A stretch of 64,000 nucleotides of DNA, taken from Lamellibrachia columna (Eukaryota; Annelida; Polychaeta; Sabellida; Siboglinidae). The notes beneath the pieces were generated by a model. The model worked only from the letters and a program-made list of their open reading frames with translations. It was not told where the DNA came from and searched no databases. Every line of letters begins with the position of its first letter. Position 1 is the stretch's first letter. The position numbers and the translations under genes are program-made. Of the stretch, positions 22,602 to 35,732 are shown one piece after another. The DNA lies in contig OY759273.1 of NCBI GenBank assembly GCA_963662155.1, forward strand, positions 29,309,044 through 29,373,043, read 5' to 3'.

Positions 22602-24020
22602 TAGTGCCCTGCACGGGCCGGGCTTTGGGTCCAAGCCCGGCCCGGGCCTCTACATAATTTCGCGGGCCGGGCCTGGGCCTACATATTGCGGGGCCGGGCC
22701 GGGCCTGGGCTGAAAAAAAATTTAAACACATCGGGCTTGGGCCGGGCCTGGGCCTAGTGTGAGCGGGCCGGGCCGGCCTTGGGCTGGGCCTGGTCATAAT
22801 AAAAATATTCATACAAAACCCAGATTATTAATTTTATTATTAATAAAAACTGATTATAAATTGTAATTCCGGTTCATAAATGCTTAAAAGTATTTCTTTA
22901 GTATTATATAGTTGCAAATTGAGACCTTGCGTGGAATTACAAATGACACTAGTGCTTTATACATTGGAATGCAGTTTAACCTCTTCTCAACAATGGGACA
23001 TCCTATGGTATCATTTTAATAATGTGCATTCTTTTAATAGAGACATTTCATATAAAATATATGCATAGTCGCATGCCCATATATTTGTATTGTAAATCGT
23101 ATTTTTGGCATGAATGTACCCTTTTGCATAGATATAATGACCCCATACCAGGCCACTTAAGTTCACCTGGCAGGAAGCAGCCAGCCCCACATAATTACTT
23201 TAGACATATTTGCAGAGGCAATGAAGCCATGATTAACCATCAACTTAATCACCCTTTGACCAAACCAGTGGACATTCTATTGTCTAGGTCTTGCCTCCAA
23301 ACATTGCCCGCCCGAATGACCAGCCAACTGGCCACTGCTCACTGCCCATTAGTGCCAGTAGTCCAGTACCCACCCAAGTTGGTAATTGGTATTTTTCAAT
23401 TGTGTGAACTAGTGACTACTATTTAGTATCTACAATTTTCCCACCAGTACTGACTCGTTCACACCTGTACTAATTCACGCATATCTCAACCTGATCTGTC
23501 TCATGCTAGTGACTGCAGGCCTGCTGGAAATGCCACTGGGTGTCAGTGCCAGTGGGTGACATAATTATAGTAGTAGCTAGTACTAGCTACTAGCTAGACA
23601 CTACTAAACAACAACTGACATTAGTATTTCAGTAGTAAACATTATACAATATTCATATATTATTTTTTATTTATTAAAACAATAAGTCTGTTTTACAGTT
23701 TATTTGTGTTTCGTATTTCTTATAAGATTATAGTTTTGTCTTGTCTAAACTTAGCGGGCCGCGGGCTTGCGGGCCGCTGGCTTACCCGTCTTTGGCCCGC
23801 GGGTATGGGCCGGGTATTGGCCTGAAACTTGCGGGCCGGGCCTGGGCCAAACATTCACGGTCTGGGTCGGGCCTGGGCCGGGCCTGGGCCTAAATTGTAG
23901 TTTGTGGGCCTGGGCCGGGCCGGGCTTGAAAAATTGCTGCGGGCCTGGGCCGGGCCTGGACTCTAATTGCTAATTGCGGGCCGGGCTTGGGCTCAAATTA
24001 TAGGTCCGAGCAGGGCACTA
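22602..24020. mobile_element. Non-autonomous hAT-like element with GC-rich subterminal repeats
   Basis: The left end TAGTGCCCTGCACGGGCC and the reverse complement of the right end TAGTGCCCTGCTCGGACC match at 16 of 18 positions. Ends beginning TAGTG fit the hAT pattern. Inside each end (22612-22800 and 23755-23995) lie many GGGCCGGGCCTGGGCC-type repeats, mostly in the same orientation, like the dense GC-rich subterminal sites of some hAT elements. The interior (22800-23755) is AT-rich and non-coding. An 8-base target duplication is not visible: the left flank is GTACACAT, while the right flank is a GT microsatellite that may have erased it. Confidence 0.7.
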
Positions 24021-24228
<208 letters not shown>

Positions 24229-25036
24229 GCATGTGTTTAATGTGATCACCACCCCGCAAGAAATTAAGGGAAAAGAAGAAGAATATATGGATACGTATGC
24301 ACGCACAGACGCAAGCACGCACGCGCGCACGCAAGCACACAAACACATACATACATTATTATGTTTATTATTATTATTATTATTACGTTTTCCCCTATGT
24401 TACGTGAAAATGCATGTTCACTCATTGGTCATGGAATCGTGACTATTGATAGCAATAACCCGACAACCCGCGCACCTAGGTACACAGTGCTTCCACACCC
24501 TTCCCGGGTGTATAACACATTGAACGGTCGACGCGCAGGAAGATTCAAACAAATACCTTACTTAATCCGTCGCATTTAAATACGACAAATAGGTCAGCAA
24601 GGTTCAAGCCTTCGTGGAAGTTAATCCTGCAGCAGCGTTATTTTATGAGAATTTATCAGCATCAAATACATGACATAGGTTAGAGATTCAAACAGTTTGA
24701 AAATTAGTGGCAGCACAGATAAGTCAGGTAGCGTGTTATCTTATGAGATATGTCACTTATGTGTATTTATTTGATCTCCCACTGGCCGTTGCAAGTAAAC
24801 ACACAAGGAAGCACAACGGAACTGTATGCAGCCTGGTATCCCAGAGCGTCTAAATGTTGAAACAATCACAGGCGAAGCAACATAAGGAAAACGATCAACT
24901 TTATTTCGTTTGCGCCGCCACAAATATTCAGTATACACACTTCGTGAATTTGATATGTCATATTTACAAATTGACAGTCCGCAGTGGACGAAAATAATAC
25001 TGTTTGATCCGTCTCATTGAATGTGTTGCATGAAAC
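24229..25036. other. Anonymous DNA, no gene seen
   Basis: A short CACG tract (about 24298-24336) and a TTA run (about 24356-24384) are the only structures noticed. Confidence 0.5.
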
Positions 25037-25954
<918 letters not shown>

Positions 25955-26165
25955 CCATACCAAGGAGTCAATCCCATGTCACCAGCACGGCAGTTCAAAC
26001 CTATTCTCAAGTATCTGTGTCCACACCAAGGAGTCAATCCCAAGTCACCAGCACGGCAGTTCAAGCCTATTCTCAAGTATCTGTGTCCATACCAAGGAGT
26101 CAATCCCAAGTCACCAGCACGGCAGTTCAAGCCTATTCTCAGTTATCTATGTCCATACCAGTAAC
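25955..26165. repeat. 66-bp minisatellite, three copies plus a partial
   Basis: Units begin CCATACCAAGGAGTCAATCC and recur at 25955, 26021, 26087 and (partial) 26153. The period is 66 but the sequence is unrelated to the 14.5-kb array. Open frames on both strands follow from the period being a multiple of 3. Confidence 0.93.
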
Positions 26166-26811
26166 AAGTGATACAACGGTGCATTCGTATTTCACGCAGG
26201 TAGACATCAATAGTAGTCATCCCACTGTCTTGCAGTCGGCAAACCGGCATCGATCAACATTTGTGTTAGGTGTGACGACTCATACCCCAATCATACATGC
26301 ACGCACGTACACACGCACGCACGCAAGCACGCACGCACCCACGAATGCACGCACGCACTATACAGTAATTAGTTTTTGTACATGGTAAAGTCTCGAATTC
26401 AATTATGTGTCTCAGATTAAATGTCATGCCTTGTTAAAGTGCGACTCGATTCACACTTGATGACTTGAGTCCTCGAGCTCTGGCAAATAGCGTAAGCGTT
26501 GATCGATAGCGCGCCAGTCTCTGCTGCTTTGCTGACAAGAAAGTCAGGTTTTCTAAGATGATTCGCAAAGTGCAGCCACGACAGTTCCTGTTTTAAATTG
26601 TCGTAGATGACAAAGACAACATACCGCGCACATTTGATGCGATCACGAGGCATTTCTATATCCCCATAACACAATAAACGATATATAACTTATATATGAC
26701 ATTTGTTTCCTGAAAACAAATGACAGCTGATGCAGCTGTGGAACATGAACAGAAACAACAATCACAACATGGAGATACAACATTCCACAATTAATAGAAA
26801 TAACATCAAAC

Positions 26812-26857
<46 letters not shown>

Positions 26858-26890
26858 TATATACGCTTTTTTACCTTTTGTTATTTTCAG
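26166..26890. other. Anonymous DNA with CACG and AT microsatellites
   Basis: A CACG-rich tract lies at about 26298-26357 and an AT run at about 26815-26848. No gene is seen. Confidence 0.5.
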
Positions 26891-26948
26891 TCGACGCAGA
26901 GGAATGGCAAGTATAGATGTTTCTGGGAACAAGAAAGGGTGTATATAA

Positions 26949-27228
26949 GTGGCAACACGACAACGTCCTTTCTTCAACAAGGCAAGCGTAGTGCTTTACC
27001 TGTTCACGTGTCATAGGGCATGTTTGGAGTCAATCAAACATTTTGACCTGATTCGCGGGCAGTACAATCCACGATGGAATGCAAACCAGCCATTTGTCCG
27101 TGCAGTTCACAAAGACAAGTTAGACCCAGTTATCTCACATCTTTCCGGCTTGGAATTACCTGAGTGTGTCGATCAATCTGCCCTAATACATCTCCTTATT
27201 TCTTCTCGTGTTTTCGAAGGCAGACATG
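26949..27228 (+). other. Unassigned open frame with a splice-donor-like end
   Basis: A 95-codon frame, open from just after a TAA at 26946, contains CHRACLESIKHFDLIRGQYN and DKLDPVISHLSGLELPE and ends at a good donor (CATG|GTACGT at 27229). It has no ATG start at its left end; an acceptor-like TTTCTTCAACAAG lies at about 26970-26982. An acceptor (TTGTTATTTTCAG) also lies upstream at 26890 but leads into other frames. I do not recognise the protein. It could be an exon of an unknown gene, a transposon fragment, or chance. Confidence 0.25.
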
Positions 27229-27239
27229 GTACGTGATGC

Positions 27240-30200
27240 ATATTGGTGGTCGACGACGGCACACTGTGTTTTTACACAAGGGCAGTTTATGTAATCCACG
27301 TACTATTGATAGGTTCACGTAACGCATATATTCAAGTACTTGTTATATAAATTCCCGAACAGTTAACCGCAAATGGTTGCTTCCTAGGCTATATGCTGAG
27401 ACAAACTCGTTGCCTGCGGTCAGTACAAAAATATTATGCTGCATCATTAGATAGCTGCGAAGTCGTTTAAGTTGTTCCACTGAATGCACTGATATAAGCA
27501 CTGTTTAATAACTTTCTTGTTCAAAAGACAACTTTTCTTCGCTGTGTCGACACGCAATTCACTGGCAAATGCGCTACAGCTGTCTATGATGACACTACAT
27601 TAGTCCAAACAAAGACAAGCTTTATCTGATGAACTTATTAAATGGTGTCTTCAATGTAGCTGCGTTCTCAAGAAACTGTTCATCAATGACACGACATTTC
27701 CTTTAAAGCTTTAGCGTGTCGAACTTTTTATTCAACACACATCGACATGATGCATCGTTCCAACGTTGCGATAACATCCGTGCTGTCATATCGTTGTCAC
27801 TGCAACGACGGTACAATGGCGATCACGCGCGATAGGTGGCGGAGTGAGCTGTCGCCGGAAGGGGTAGTTCGGCCACGACGCAGGAGTTGAAGGAACGGCG
27901 ACTGCGCAAGGAGTGACAAGGAGTCCGTTCGCCACACAGCCGTTGGTGACGCCTGACAACTTCCGGTTGTTGTCGATGTTGTTAGCAACTAGGAAGCCCC
28001 TGTTCATCGGGTTGGGTCTGCGTCCAGACATACAACACCGACGCAGTTCCTCACTCAATGTGCGATTGCACATACCTACAACGAAAAGAAGTTAATCTAA
28101 CACAACCAGGCACACTAATGTATGTATGCACACTCCCACATCACACATGAGGCAATTAACTTGACAAATTAATTAATTCAATTACAATTAAACCAGAAAT
28201 GATCCAATTAAATTAAATTAAATTAAATTACCTTCATAACAAATTCAGGTGTGACATTATTTCTAGCAGCGACATACTAATATAAGTTATGTGAGTCACA
28301 CATTGCTAATGACCGTATTTTGTTTAGTGGTTCCTAGCGTTTTCCTGCTATCTCTTGGATCTTCATCAAGTTGAAATCCACTTGTTTTACATTACTCCAT
28401 CCTTGGTGCACTATAATTGCTGGAAATATGTGTGATTTAAGTGTACTGGGTATGAACATGGTGCTTACCGTACACGATTGGATTCACGCATGAACTCGAC
28501 ACTGCAAATATGAATAGTCCTCGTTGTATTTTTGCGTCAATCGATTTTGCAGATTCCCTAAAAGACAAAACAGCAAGTAGGCCCGAGAATCAATCCAGTG
28601 ATTAATTATGTCATACTTTCATCGATTCTGCTCAACCAGCATAATTGTTGTCCGAAACACAAGTCTATCCAGCGACGTAATACACAACACGTGGAACCAA
28701 ACAATACTGCTCTAATTGGCATGATGTACACTATTTACAATTTTAACGACATCAAAAATATACAATGCTGTACAACACTGTCGTTAAAACTTACATTATC
28801 ATATGACATGTGTAACAAGAATAATTTATTTACTGTGCGTCCATCAGATTACATAACCCAGGTCCGATCGGTCGGATTACTAATATTCGTACGCTGCTGC
28901 CGCGCCATACGCTCTAATCTTCAGACTATCTCAATGAAATCCTTTCCTCGATAAGACATATGTGATTATGTGAACACAACATGCAGAATTGCGGTCAATT
29001 TGCCGATCGCACAAGGCGCCACCTGGTGCATTTGATTCACTAATTGGTTTACTGAAGCCACTCGTATTGTTCTACATTGTACTATTAACAGGAGCTCGCC
29101 GACCAATTGAATAACACCCCCATGTCGAGTTGGGAATACCACAGTAAACGTAGCTGCTGACTCGACAGCTGTGTCGTAGGGGCCAATCTGAGTAACATTC
29201 AATCGACACCACATCAATGCCAGCTTCAAAGCAGCTGACATATGCTCCAAGCTGTACCCGGAAGCATGATGTAAACCAGGCACATTTGACATTATTTCTG
29301 GTTGAAAGAGTGCAACATTTTTTGTTTCCAAACAGATCGGCAAATATATATCCACATATGATCGTTTTGTAAAATATTTCCACCCACGTGGTTACTGTTA
29401 AAATTATACAGTGTTTAGGTGGATGCTGCATTGGAAAGACTTGCCATTGTATTTCGAGTTCATACGTCAAAGCACCATGTTCTCTATAAAACTATTATAT
29501 TTACGAAGACTAATTGGACTGACTGCATTATTTTGCAAATTGATGAATAAAGCAAGCGATGTGATTTATCACCACTTGGGTAATAATGGTCAAATGTCGT
29601 GCTTTAATCATTTCGTCTCTCTGTGCTAGAAACCCTAAATAGATATAGTGGGAAATTGTCGTCGCGAACACATTTATACGTCGTGTGGTGTTTTTTTTGT
29701 GAATTCGTTATTACCGCTGGTCGGCCAGAATTGATAAGCCTTTTGCACGAAGTTGATTAGGCAGTAGGAAAGGAACGTCAGCCAGTATAACATCAAGGAT
29801 TTCGCAGATCAGTTTCACTATGTTTCTCTTACCACCAGTGAATGTCCAAAATATGAATATTGATAATGGTTCTTGTTTGTGGCAATAGCAGTGACTAGCT
29901 ACTTAGAGGCGTCTCATTCGAATCTTGTTTGAGAGCTTATTTATGTCGCCATGACGTTCTGTAATTGTTAGCATATCGCACCAGTGGACATTTAGACTGT
30001 TCCTGGGCATGTTGTGGTGTAACTCTAGCATAACACTGTCGATTATGACACCGAACAATGAAACTTTTAGGCACGTTCCAGTGTGTTATTTAGCTTAATT
30101 TGTTACACGCTCGCCATGCTAGGGCAATGCGTTAGTAAACTTATTGATTTCTCCATTCTCTGATGGTAAGCCAAAGACTAATTGTGTGAACTCACGACAC

Positions 30201-30490
30201 GACACACACTACATAAAACTGTTAAAACGATGAAATAGTTAGGAACCCAACCTCAGCGAAGCGGCAAAACACCATCTCTTATGGCAGCGGTTCCCAGGGT
30301 GTACGCGGAGGGTTGGCTGAAACTAAGGTTAAGTGCCATCGGTGCCGTAATGCTGTCACTTTGTGTGGTCCTCGAAGGCGAACATGTGTTTCTGTAATAC
30401 TATCGAATAAACAAACATAATCTTTTCAAGCAAACGTCCAATGGTATTATTCGTAAATTACGGTGATTTCGCCTCGTTGTAACGATTAGT
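27240..30490. other. Anonymous DNA, no confident gene
   Basis: In 3.2 kb I recognise nothing beyond a short AATTA-type run (about 28198-28232). Open frames at 27786-28073 (- strand), 28598-28954 (+) and 28966-29470 (-) lack known motifs and convincing splice contexts. Confidence 0.45.
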
Positions 30491-30496
30491 GCCTAA

Positions 30497-31440
30497 CTGG
30501 TAAATCAAGTCCGGCGCTCTCAATGCCCGGCTCTTCCGCATCTTGTGCCAAGAGTTTTATGAAGACCAAGAAGCGCTGCTCTCCCACAGTGATGTATGTT
30601 AGTTCTCACGAGGAACATCGGCAAGGAGCAGTCTGGAACATTCGTAGGGAAGCTATCGGACAAATGTGACTCGCTAGACAAGTTATTCCAGGGCCGGTTC
30701 ACCATAGTCATTGATTTCGTGGACAACGTACAATCATTCATCATGAAGGTAGCGTTGGTGGGACGGCTACATCGGCGCGGCCCTTCAAGATGAAGAAACG
30801 GGACATGGGAACATGGGGTAACTTGTGCAGGCGCACATGCCTTCCACGCGGAAAGAATTTCATACATACTTCCCGCATCTGCGCTGGATTCGTATTTAAT
30901 CCGTTCAGTGTGGAGGTACGATCACTCTCAAACGGCGTTCATGAGGACTTCTTGAAAGGCACGTGGATGCATTTGAAGCGTTTCGCCTAACAAAGTTCTG
31001 GTCTAAGATGAATTAATCGTATCCATATGTGGCTGATGTGCCCGTGAGGTCACTGTTGATGTTTCCATCTACCTATCTCTGCGAGCAAGGATTCTCGGCA
31101 ATGTGTGGCTGATGTGCATGTGAGGTCACTGTTGATGTTTCCATATACCTATCTCTGCGAGCAAGGATTCTCGGCAATATGTGGCTGATGTGCATGTGAG
31201 GTCACTGTTGATGTTTCCATCTACCTATCTCTGCGAGCAAGGATTCTCGGCAATGTGTGGCTGATGTGCATGTGAGGTCACGGTTGATGTTTCCATATAC
31301 CTATCTTTGCGAGCAAGGATTATCGGCAACGTTCTGCATGAAAAAAATCGGGCCTGACTGTGCATGAAGGATGACCTCCGTGTCTCCTTATCCAACATTG
31401 TTCCCCCTAATCCTGTTTCCATCCGGGCCACTTTTGTGCT
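30497..31440 (+). pseudogene. ZBED5-like hAT transposase C-terminal half, broken, with tandem motif copies
   Basis: Across several frames the + strand reads IKSGALNARLFRILCQEFYE and HSDV..FSRGTSARS (near 30500-30620), then LDKLFQGRFTIVIDFVDNVQ and SFIMKVALVGRLHRRG (to about 30785). Near 31000 it reads LTKFWSKM and VADVPVRSLLMFPSTYLCEQ with GFSAM, and at about 31361-31430 MKDDLRVSLSNIVP. This is the order seen in hAT transposases related to ZBED5/GTF2IRD2: an RW/RGK block, the LQG.....D....V.AF..KL.LW.RR region, the FPTTYLCE.GFS dimerisation motif and a DDLR..LS end. At least three frameshifts and stops break it. Where one dimerisation motif is expected there are four tandem copies (31029-31332). 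Confidence 0.75.
31029..31332 (+). repeat. 76-bp tandem repeat, four copies, carrying the hAT dimerisation motif
   Basis: Units begin GTGGCTGATGTG at 31029, 31105, 31181 and 31257, an exact 76-base period. Each contains codons for FPSTYLCEQGFSA or a close variant. As 76 leaves one base over modulo 3, successive copies fall in different frames. Confidence 0.93.
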
Positions 31441-31624
31441 TACCTCGTGAATAAAATATGTATTACTGAACTCAGTGTTGACTGTTGTTTCGTCTATAAT
31501 TCTATGTCCCTGTGATGCAGACACCCGGTCGATCATCTAAGGACACCGGGGGTATGCGATGGAGAAAAGGGTTGGGAACAGTTGTCTCATAGACTGAACA
31601 GCACGACAATAAACAAAGGAACAA

Positions 31625-31780
31625 TAAAGGAAAAAGATACGTTCTTTCATAGCGCGGTATCGAGTCCTTTGGACTGTTAAAAGCGCTTTACATTTCAGAC
31701 TCTGGCAGATGTGTTCATTCAAACCTAACTTCTTTTAGAAACATTCAATCACGCTGCAATTACTGCACGAAGACTTATCA
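31625..31780 (+). repeat. Interspersed repeat B, copy 1
   Basis: The stretch aligns by eye with 48185-48335, sharing GTTCTTTCA.AGCG, AAAAGCG..., a CTCTGGCAGA.. (here) / CATCTGGCAGA (there) block, CATTCAA and GCAATTACTGC.CGAAGA. It has no coding potential and lies directly upstream of the truncated LINE at 31785. Confidence 0.6.
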
Positions 31781-31784
31781 TTCT

Positions 31785-32500
31785 GTAAAAGAAAAGGACT
31801 TAGGAGTTACAATAAGCGCTGATATGAAAGTTTCAGAGCAGTGTGGTATTGCAGCTTCAAAGGGTAATCAAATTCTTGGATTGATTAGAAGAAACATAAC
31901 ATACAAGGGAAAAAAGTTAATTATACCTCTTTATAAAGCAATAGTTAGACCTCATTTAGAATACTGTATACAAGCATGGAGACCATATGGTAAGAAGGAT
32001 ATAGATACGCTTGAACGCATACAAAGGAGAGCAACTAAAATGATTCTAGAACTGAGAGACCTTAGTTATGAAGAACGCCTGAAAGAATGTGGTTTAACAA
32101 CTTTAGAGACAAGGAGGTTAAGAGGAGATCAGATTGAAGTTTTTAAGATATTGAATGGGTATGAAAATATTGATAGAAATATGTTTTTCTCACTCAAGAA
32201 GGATAGCAAAACTAGAGGACATGAGGTAAAATTAGTAAAGGATCAATGTAGATTGGACATCAGGAAGCACTCGTTCTCACAGAGGACAATAAATGAATGG
32301 AACTAATTGTCTACAGATTGTGTAACTGCTAGCAGCGTGAATATGTTTAAAAACAAGGTTGACACATATCTCAGGAGGGCGGGTTATAAGTAGTTGAACA
32401 TTGTTGGACTCTCGATAAGCCAATGGCTTCCTTGTTCACTTGCCATCTGGGCCTTTGGCTTGGATGGCAAATCTTGTTATATCTTGTTAAATCATTCACC
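31785..32500 (+). mobile_element. 5'-truncated family-1 LINE, copy b
   Basis: This is the C-terminal part of ORF2 on the + strand (open 31824-32306: KVSEQCGIAASKGNQ, YKAIVRPHLEYCIQAW, ERIQRRATKMI, RKHSFSQRTINEWN), then a stop in place of the final KLP, then FKNKVDTYLRRAGYK. The 3' UTR follows with ATTGTTGGACTCTCGATAAG, GATGGCAAATCTTG and a TTGTTAAATC tail at about 32475-32495. It is much more intact than copy a over the same segment, so it is probably younger. Its tail meets a SINE tail to tail. Confidence 0.9.
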
Positions 32501-32626
32501 CCACCACTACGTGTAGCAAGAGTGTCATTTACACTGCTGGGTTAACTGAGGCAACGTGGAACGAACGTCGAGGATTCAAACCCGGGTTCTCTCGATTGGG
32601 AGTTCTAACCACTACGCCATCCCACT
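32501..32626 (-). mobile_element. tRNA-derived SINE
   Basis: On the - strand, starting near 32626, there is an A box (TGGCGTAGTGG, 32619-32609) and a B box (GGTTTGAATCC, 32582-32572; one change from consensus) with proper tRNA spacing. These are followed by about 70 bases containing TTAACCCAGCAGTGTAAATG. The head keeps tRNA-like stems (AACTCCCAATCGAGAG in the anticodon arm region), while the body is not tRNA. A tRNA head plus a non-tRNA body is the SINE layout, driven by the internal pol III promoter. The 3' end meets the LINE tail near 32500. Confidence 0.7.
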
Positions 32627-32639
32627 ACATTCTTACAGG

Positions 32640-33352
32640 CGTTCCATGTCTCCCGATATGGCGGGAGATGTCATATAAAAAGTCCCCCACTTTTGACTTA
32701 TTTGATTTTACAATTTGCCGTTGATCTTCGTGGTTTTGGGGTTCATTTAACGTTTATTTGCATATGATTGTACTGCATAGCTGAATGAATTATACATGTA
32801 GATAAACTTAATAAAGCACAAAACCTCAACATGGCTTCACTTGCAAATGTTCATGTTTTTCGCGGGCTGGTTGAATGCAGAACCAAATCAGAGCTCATGC
32901 GTAATTCGGGTAAAACACATTCGGTCGATGGCGCCACCGACGAAAACATATTGGTTAAACCCCCATGTGGGGGGTCTCATGCTATTTACTCTTGCCTAAC
33001 TACGGAAGCTCTGCTCTACCGCCACTACTCAGGATTGCATCGTATGCAAACGCAATATCTAATAAGCAACACGCCAATGTCGCCGACATCCTTTGGGATA
33101 TTCTAGTCACATGTTATAATGAGTTTTAATGGAAGAAGTCGAAGAACGCGAACTCATCAGCGCATAAAGGCGAAATTGATAGATTGTCTGTATAATCGGT
33201 GTGCAAATCCACGTCGTCATCCGTCTGAGTGACACCTGAGGAACTACTGGGATACAAACAGAGGGTTTTCTGGTGGCGCCAAAATTTCACTGTATTTCCC
33301 GTTGACCTGAAGTTAATACGGATTGTGTGCCTTGTACGTCGGAGTGAATTAC
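32640..33352. other. Anonymous DNA, no gene seen
   Basis: There is an open frame of 91 codons at 32831-33106 without motif. Two TGGCGCCA palindromes lie at 32929 and 33274. Confidence 0.45.
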
Positions 33353-35340
33353 ACGACGTACTTACTGGTCGATCTACCAACACACGGCCACGAGGAAGTA
33401 AGGCGTCGAACATACGATGTACTTACTGATAGATCCACCACCACACGGGCACGATAAAGTAAGGCGTCCAACATACGATATACTTACTGATAGATCCACC
33501 ACCACACGGGCACGACAAAGTAAGGCGTCCAACATACGATGTACTTACTGATAGATCCCCCACCACACGGGCACGACAAAGTAAGGCGTCCCACGGACAT
33601 GACGAATTAAGGCGTCGAACATACGATGTACTTACTGATAGATCCACCAAAACACAGGCACGACAAAGTAAGGCGTCCAACATACGATGTACTTACTGGT
33701 CAATCTACCAACACAAGGGCACGACAAAGTAAGGCGTCCAACATACAATGTACTTACTGATATATCCACCACCACACGGGCACGACAAAGTAAGGCGTCG
33801 AACATACGATGTACTTACTGATAGATCCACCACCACACGGGCACGACAAAGTAAGGCGTCCAACATACGATGTACTTACTGATAGATCCACCAACACACG
33901 GAAATGACGAATTAAGGCGTCGAACATACGATGTACTTACTGATAGATCCACCAAAACACAGGCACGACAAAGTAAGGCGTCCAACATACGATGTACTTA
34001 CTGGTCGATCTACCAACACAAGGGCACGACAAAGTAAGGCGTCCAACATACGATGTACTTACTGATAGATCCACCACCACACGGACACGACAAAGTAAGG
34101 CGTCCAACATACGATGTACTTACTGATAGATCCACCACCACACGGACACGACAAAGTAAGGCGTCCAACATACGATGTACTTACTTATAGATCCACCACC
34201 ACACGGACACGACAAAGTAAGACGTCGAACATACGATGTACTTACTGATAGATCCACCACCACACGGGCACAACAAAGTAAGGCGTCCAACATACGATGT
34301 ACTTACTGATAGATCCACCACCACACGGACACAACAAAGTAAGGCGTCCAACATACGATGTACTTACTGATCAATCCACCACCACACGGGCACAACAAAG
34401 TAAGGCGTCCAACATACGATGTACTTACTGATAGATCCACCACCACACGGGCACGACAAAGTAAGGCGTCCAACATACGATGTACTTACTTATAGAACCA
34501 CCACCACACGGACACGACAAAGTAAGACGTCGAACATACGATGTACTTACTGATAGATCCACCACCACACGGGCACAACAAAGTAAGGCGTCCAACATAC
34601 GATGTACTTACTGATAGATCCACCACCACACGGACACAACAAAGTAAGGCGTCCAACATACGATGTACTTACTGATCAATCCACCACCACACGGGCACAA
34701 CAAAGTAAGGCGTCCAACATACGATGTACTTACTGATAGATCCACCACCACACGGGCACAACAAAGTAAGACGTCGAACATACGATGTACTTACTTATAG
34801 ATCCACCACCACACGGGCACAACAAAGTAAGGCGTCCAACATACGATGTACTTACTGATAGATCCACCACCACACGGACACGACAAAGTAAGGCGTCCAA
34901 CATACAATGTACTTACTGATCAATCCACCACCACACGGGCACAACAAAGTAAGGCGTTCAACATACGATGTACTTACTGATAGATCCACCACCACACGGA
35001 CATGACGAAGTAAGGCGTCCAACATACGATGTACTTACTTATAGATCCACCACCACACGGGCACAACAAAGTAAGGCGTCCAACATACGATGTACTTACT
35101 GATAGATCCACCACCACACGGACACGACAAAGTAAGGCGTCCAACATACAATGTACTTACTGATCAATCCACCACCACACGGGCACAACAAAGTAAGGCG
35201 TCCAACATACGATGTACTTACTGATAGATCCACCACCACACGGACATGACGAAGTAAGGCGTCCAACATACGATGTACTTACTGATCAATCCACCACCAC
35301 ACGGACATGACGAAGTAAGGCGTCCAGCACACGATGAACA
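33353..35340. repeat. 61-bp satellite, about 32 copies, with higher-order structure
   Basis: The unit (CATACGATGTACTTACTGAT ... AAGTAAGGCGTCCAA) recurs every 61 bases for 2 kb. Variants (GATAGATC / GATCAATC / TATAGATC; CGGGCACGAC / CGGACACGAC / CGGGCACAAC; GGCGTCC / GACGTCG) recur in patterns: the TGATCAATCC variant is spaced 305, 244 and 244 bases (5, 4 and 4 units). An 87-base irregular step with an extra GGACATGACGAATTAAGGCG occurs near 33600 and again near 33905. This is an array with local block duplications. It has no coding value. Confidence 0.95.
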
Positions 35341-35399
35341 CGGACACTGCAAATTGACGCAGACATTCATTTGAGTCGCCTCCCGATTACGGTTAAACC

Positions 35400-35535
35400 C
35401 GGGAAAAACAGTATAACAATAATAATAAGAAGAAGAAAGATAACTATGAAAATAATAATGATAATGATAATAATAATAATAACAACTATAAAAATGACCA
35501 CAATAATATTAACAATAACAACAATAACACTTATT
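35400..35535. repeat. AT-rich ATA/AAT low-complexity tract
   Basis: Irregular AATAATAAT/ACAATAAC sequence follows the satellite at a short distance. Confidence 0.8.
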
Positions 35536-35732
35536 ATTATGAATATATATATAGCTCATGAATCCACCTAGATTAAGATGCTCTCTTTGTTGTCTGCAAA
35601 CATAAATTGCATTACAAATATATATTTGACCTTTTGACATTATATCTTAAATACGTTAATTCAATATGCTGAATATAATTCAGTAGATCATAAGTTTTAA
35701 TAGTACAACAAATAAAACAAATGACGTCGTCC

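Noticed and set aside
28966..29470. Two overlapping - strand frames of about 130 codons
   Set aside because: No known motif, no convincing splice sites, and the two frames overlap each other, so at most one could be real.
32563..32626. A functional tRNA gene on the - strand
   Set aside because: The B box has a change, stem pairing is imperfect, and a non-tRNA body follows, so a SINE is the better call.
33353..35340. CRISPR-like regular repeats
   Set aside because: The repeat units are contiguous without unique spacers and the DNA is clearly from an animal nucleus. The 55-base array at 7.0-8.6 kb is rejected for the same reason.
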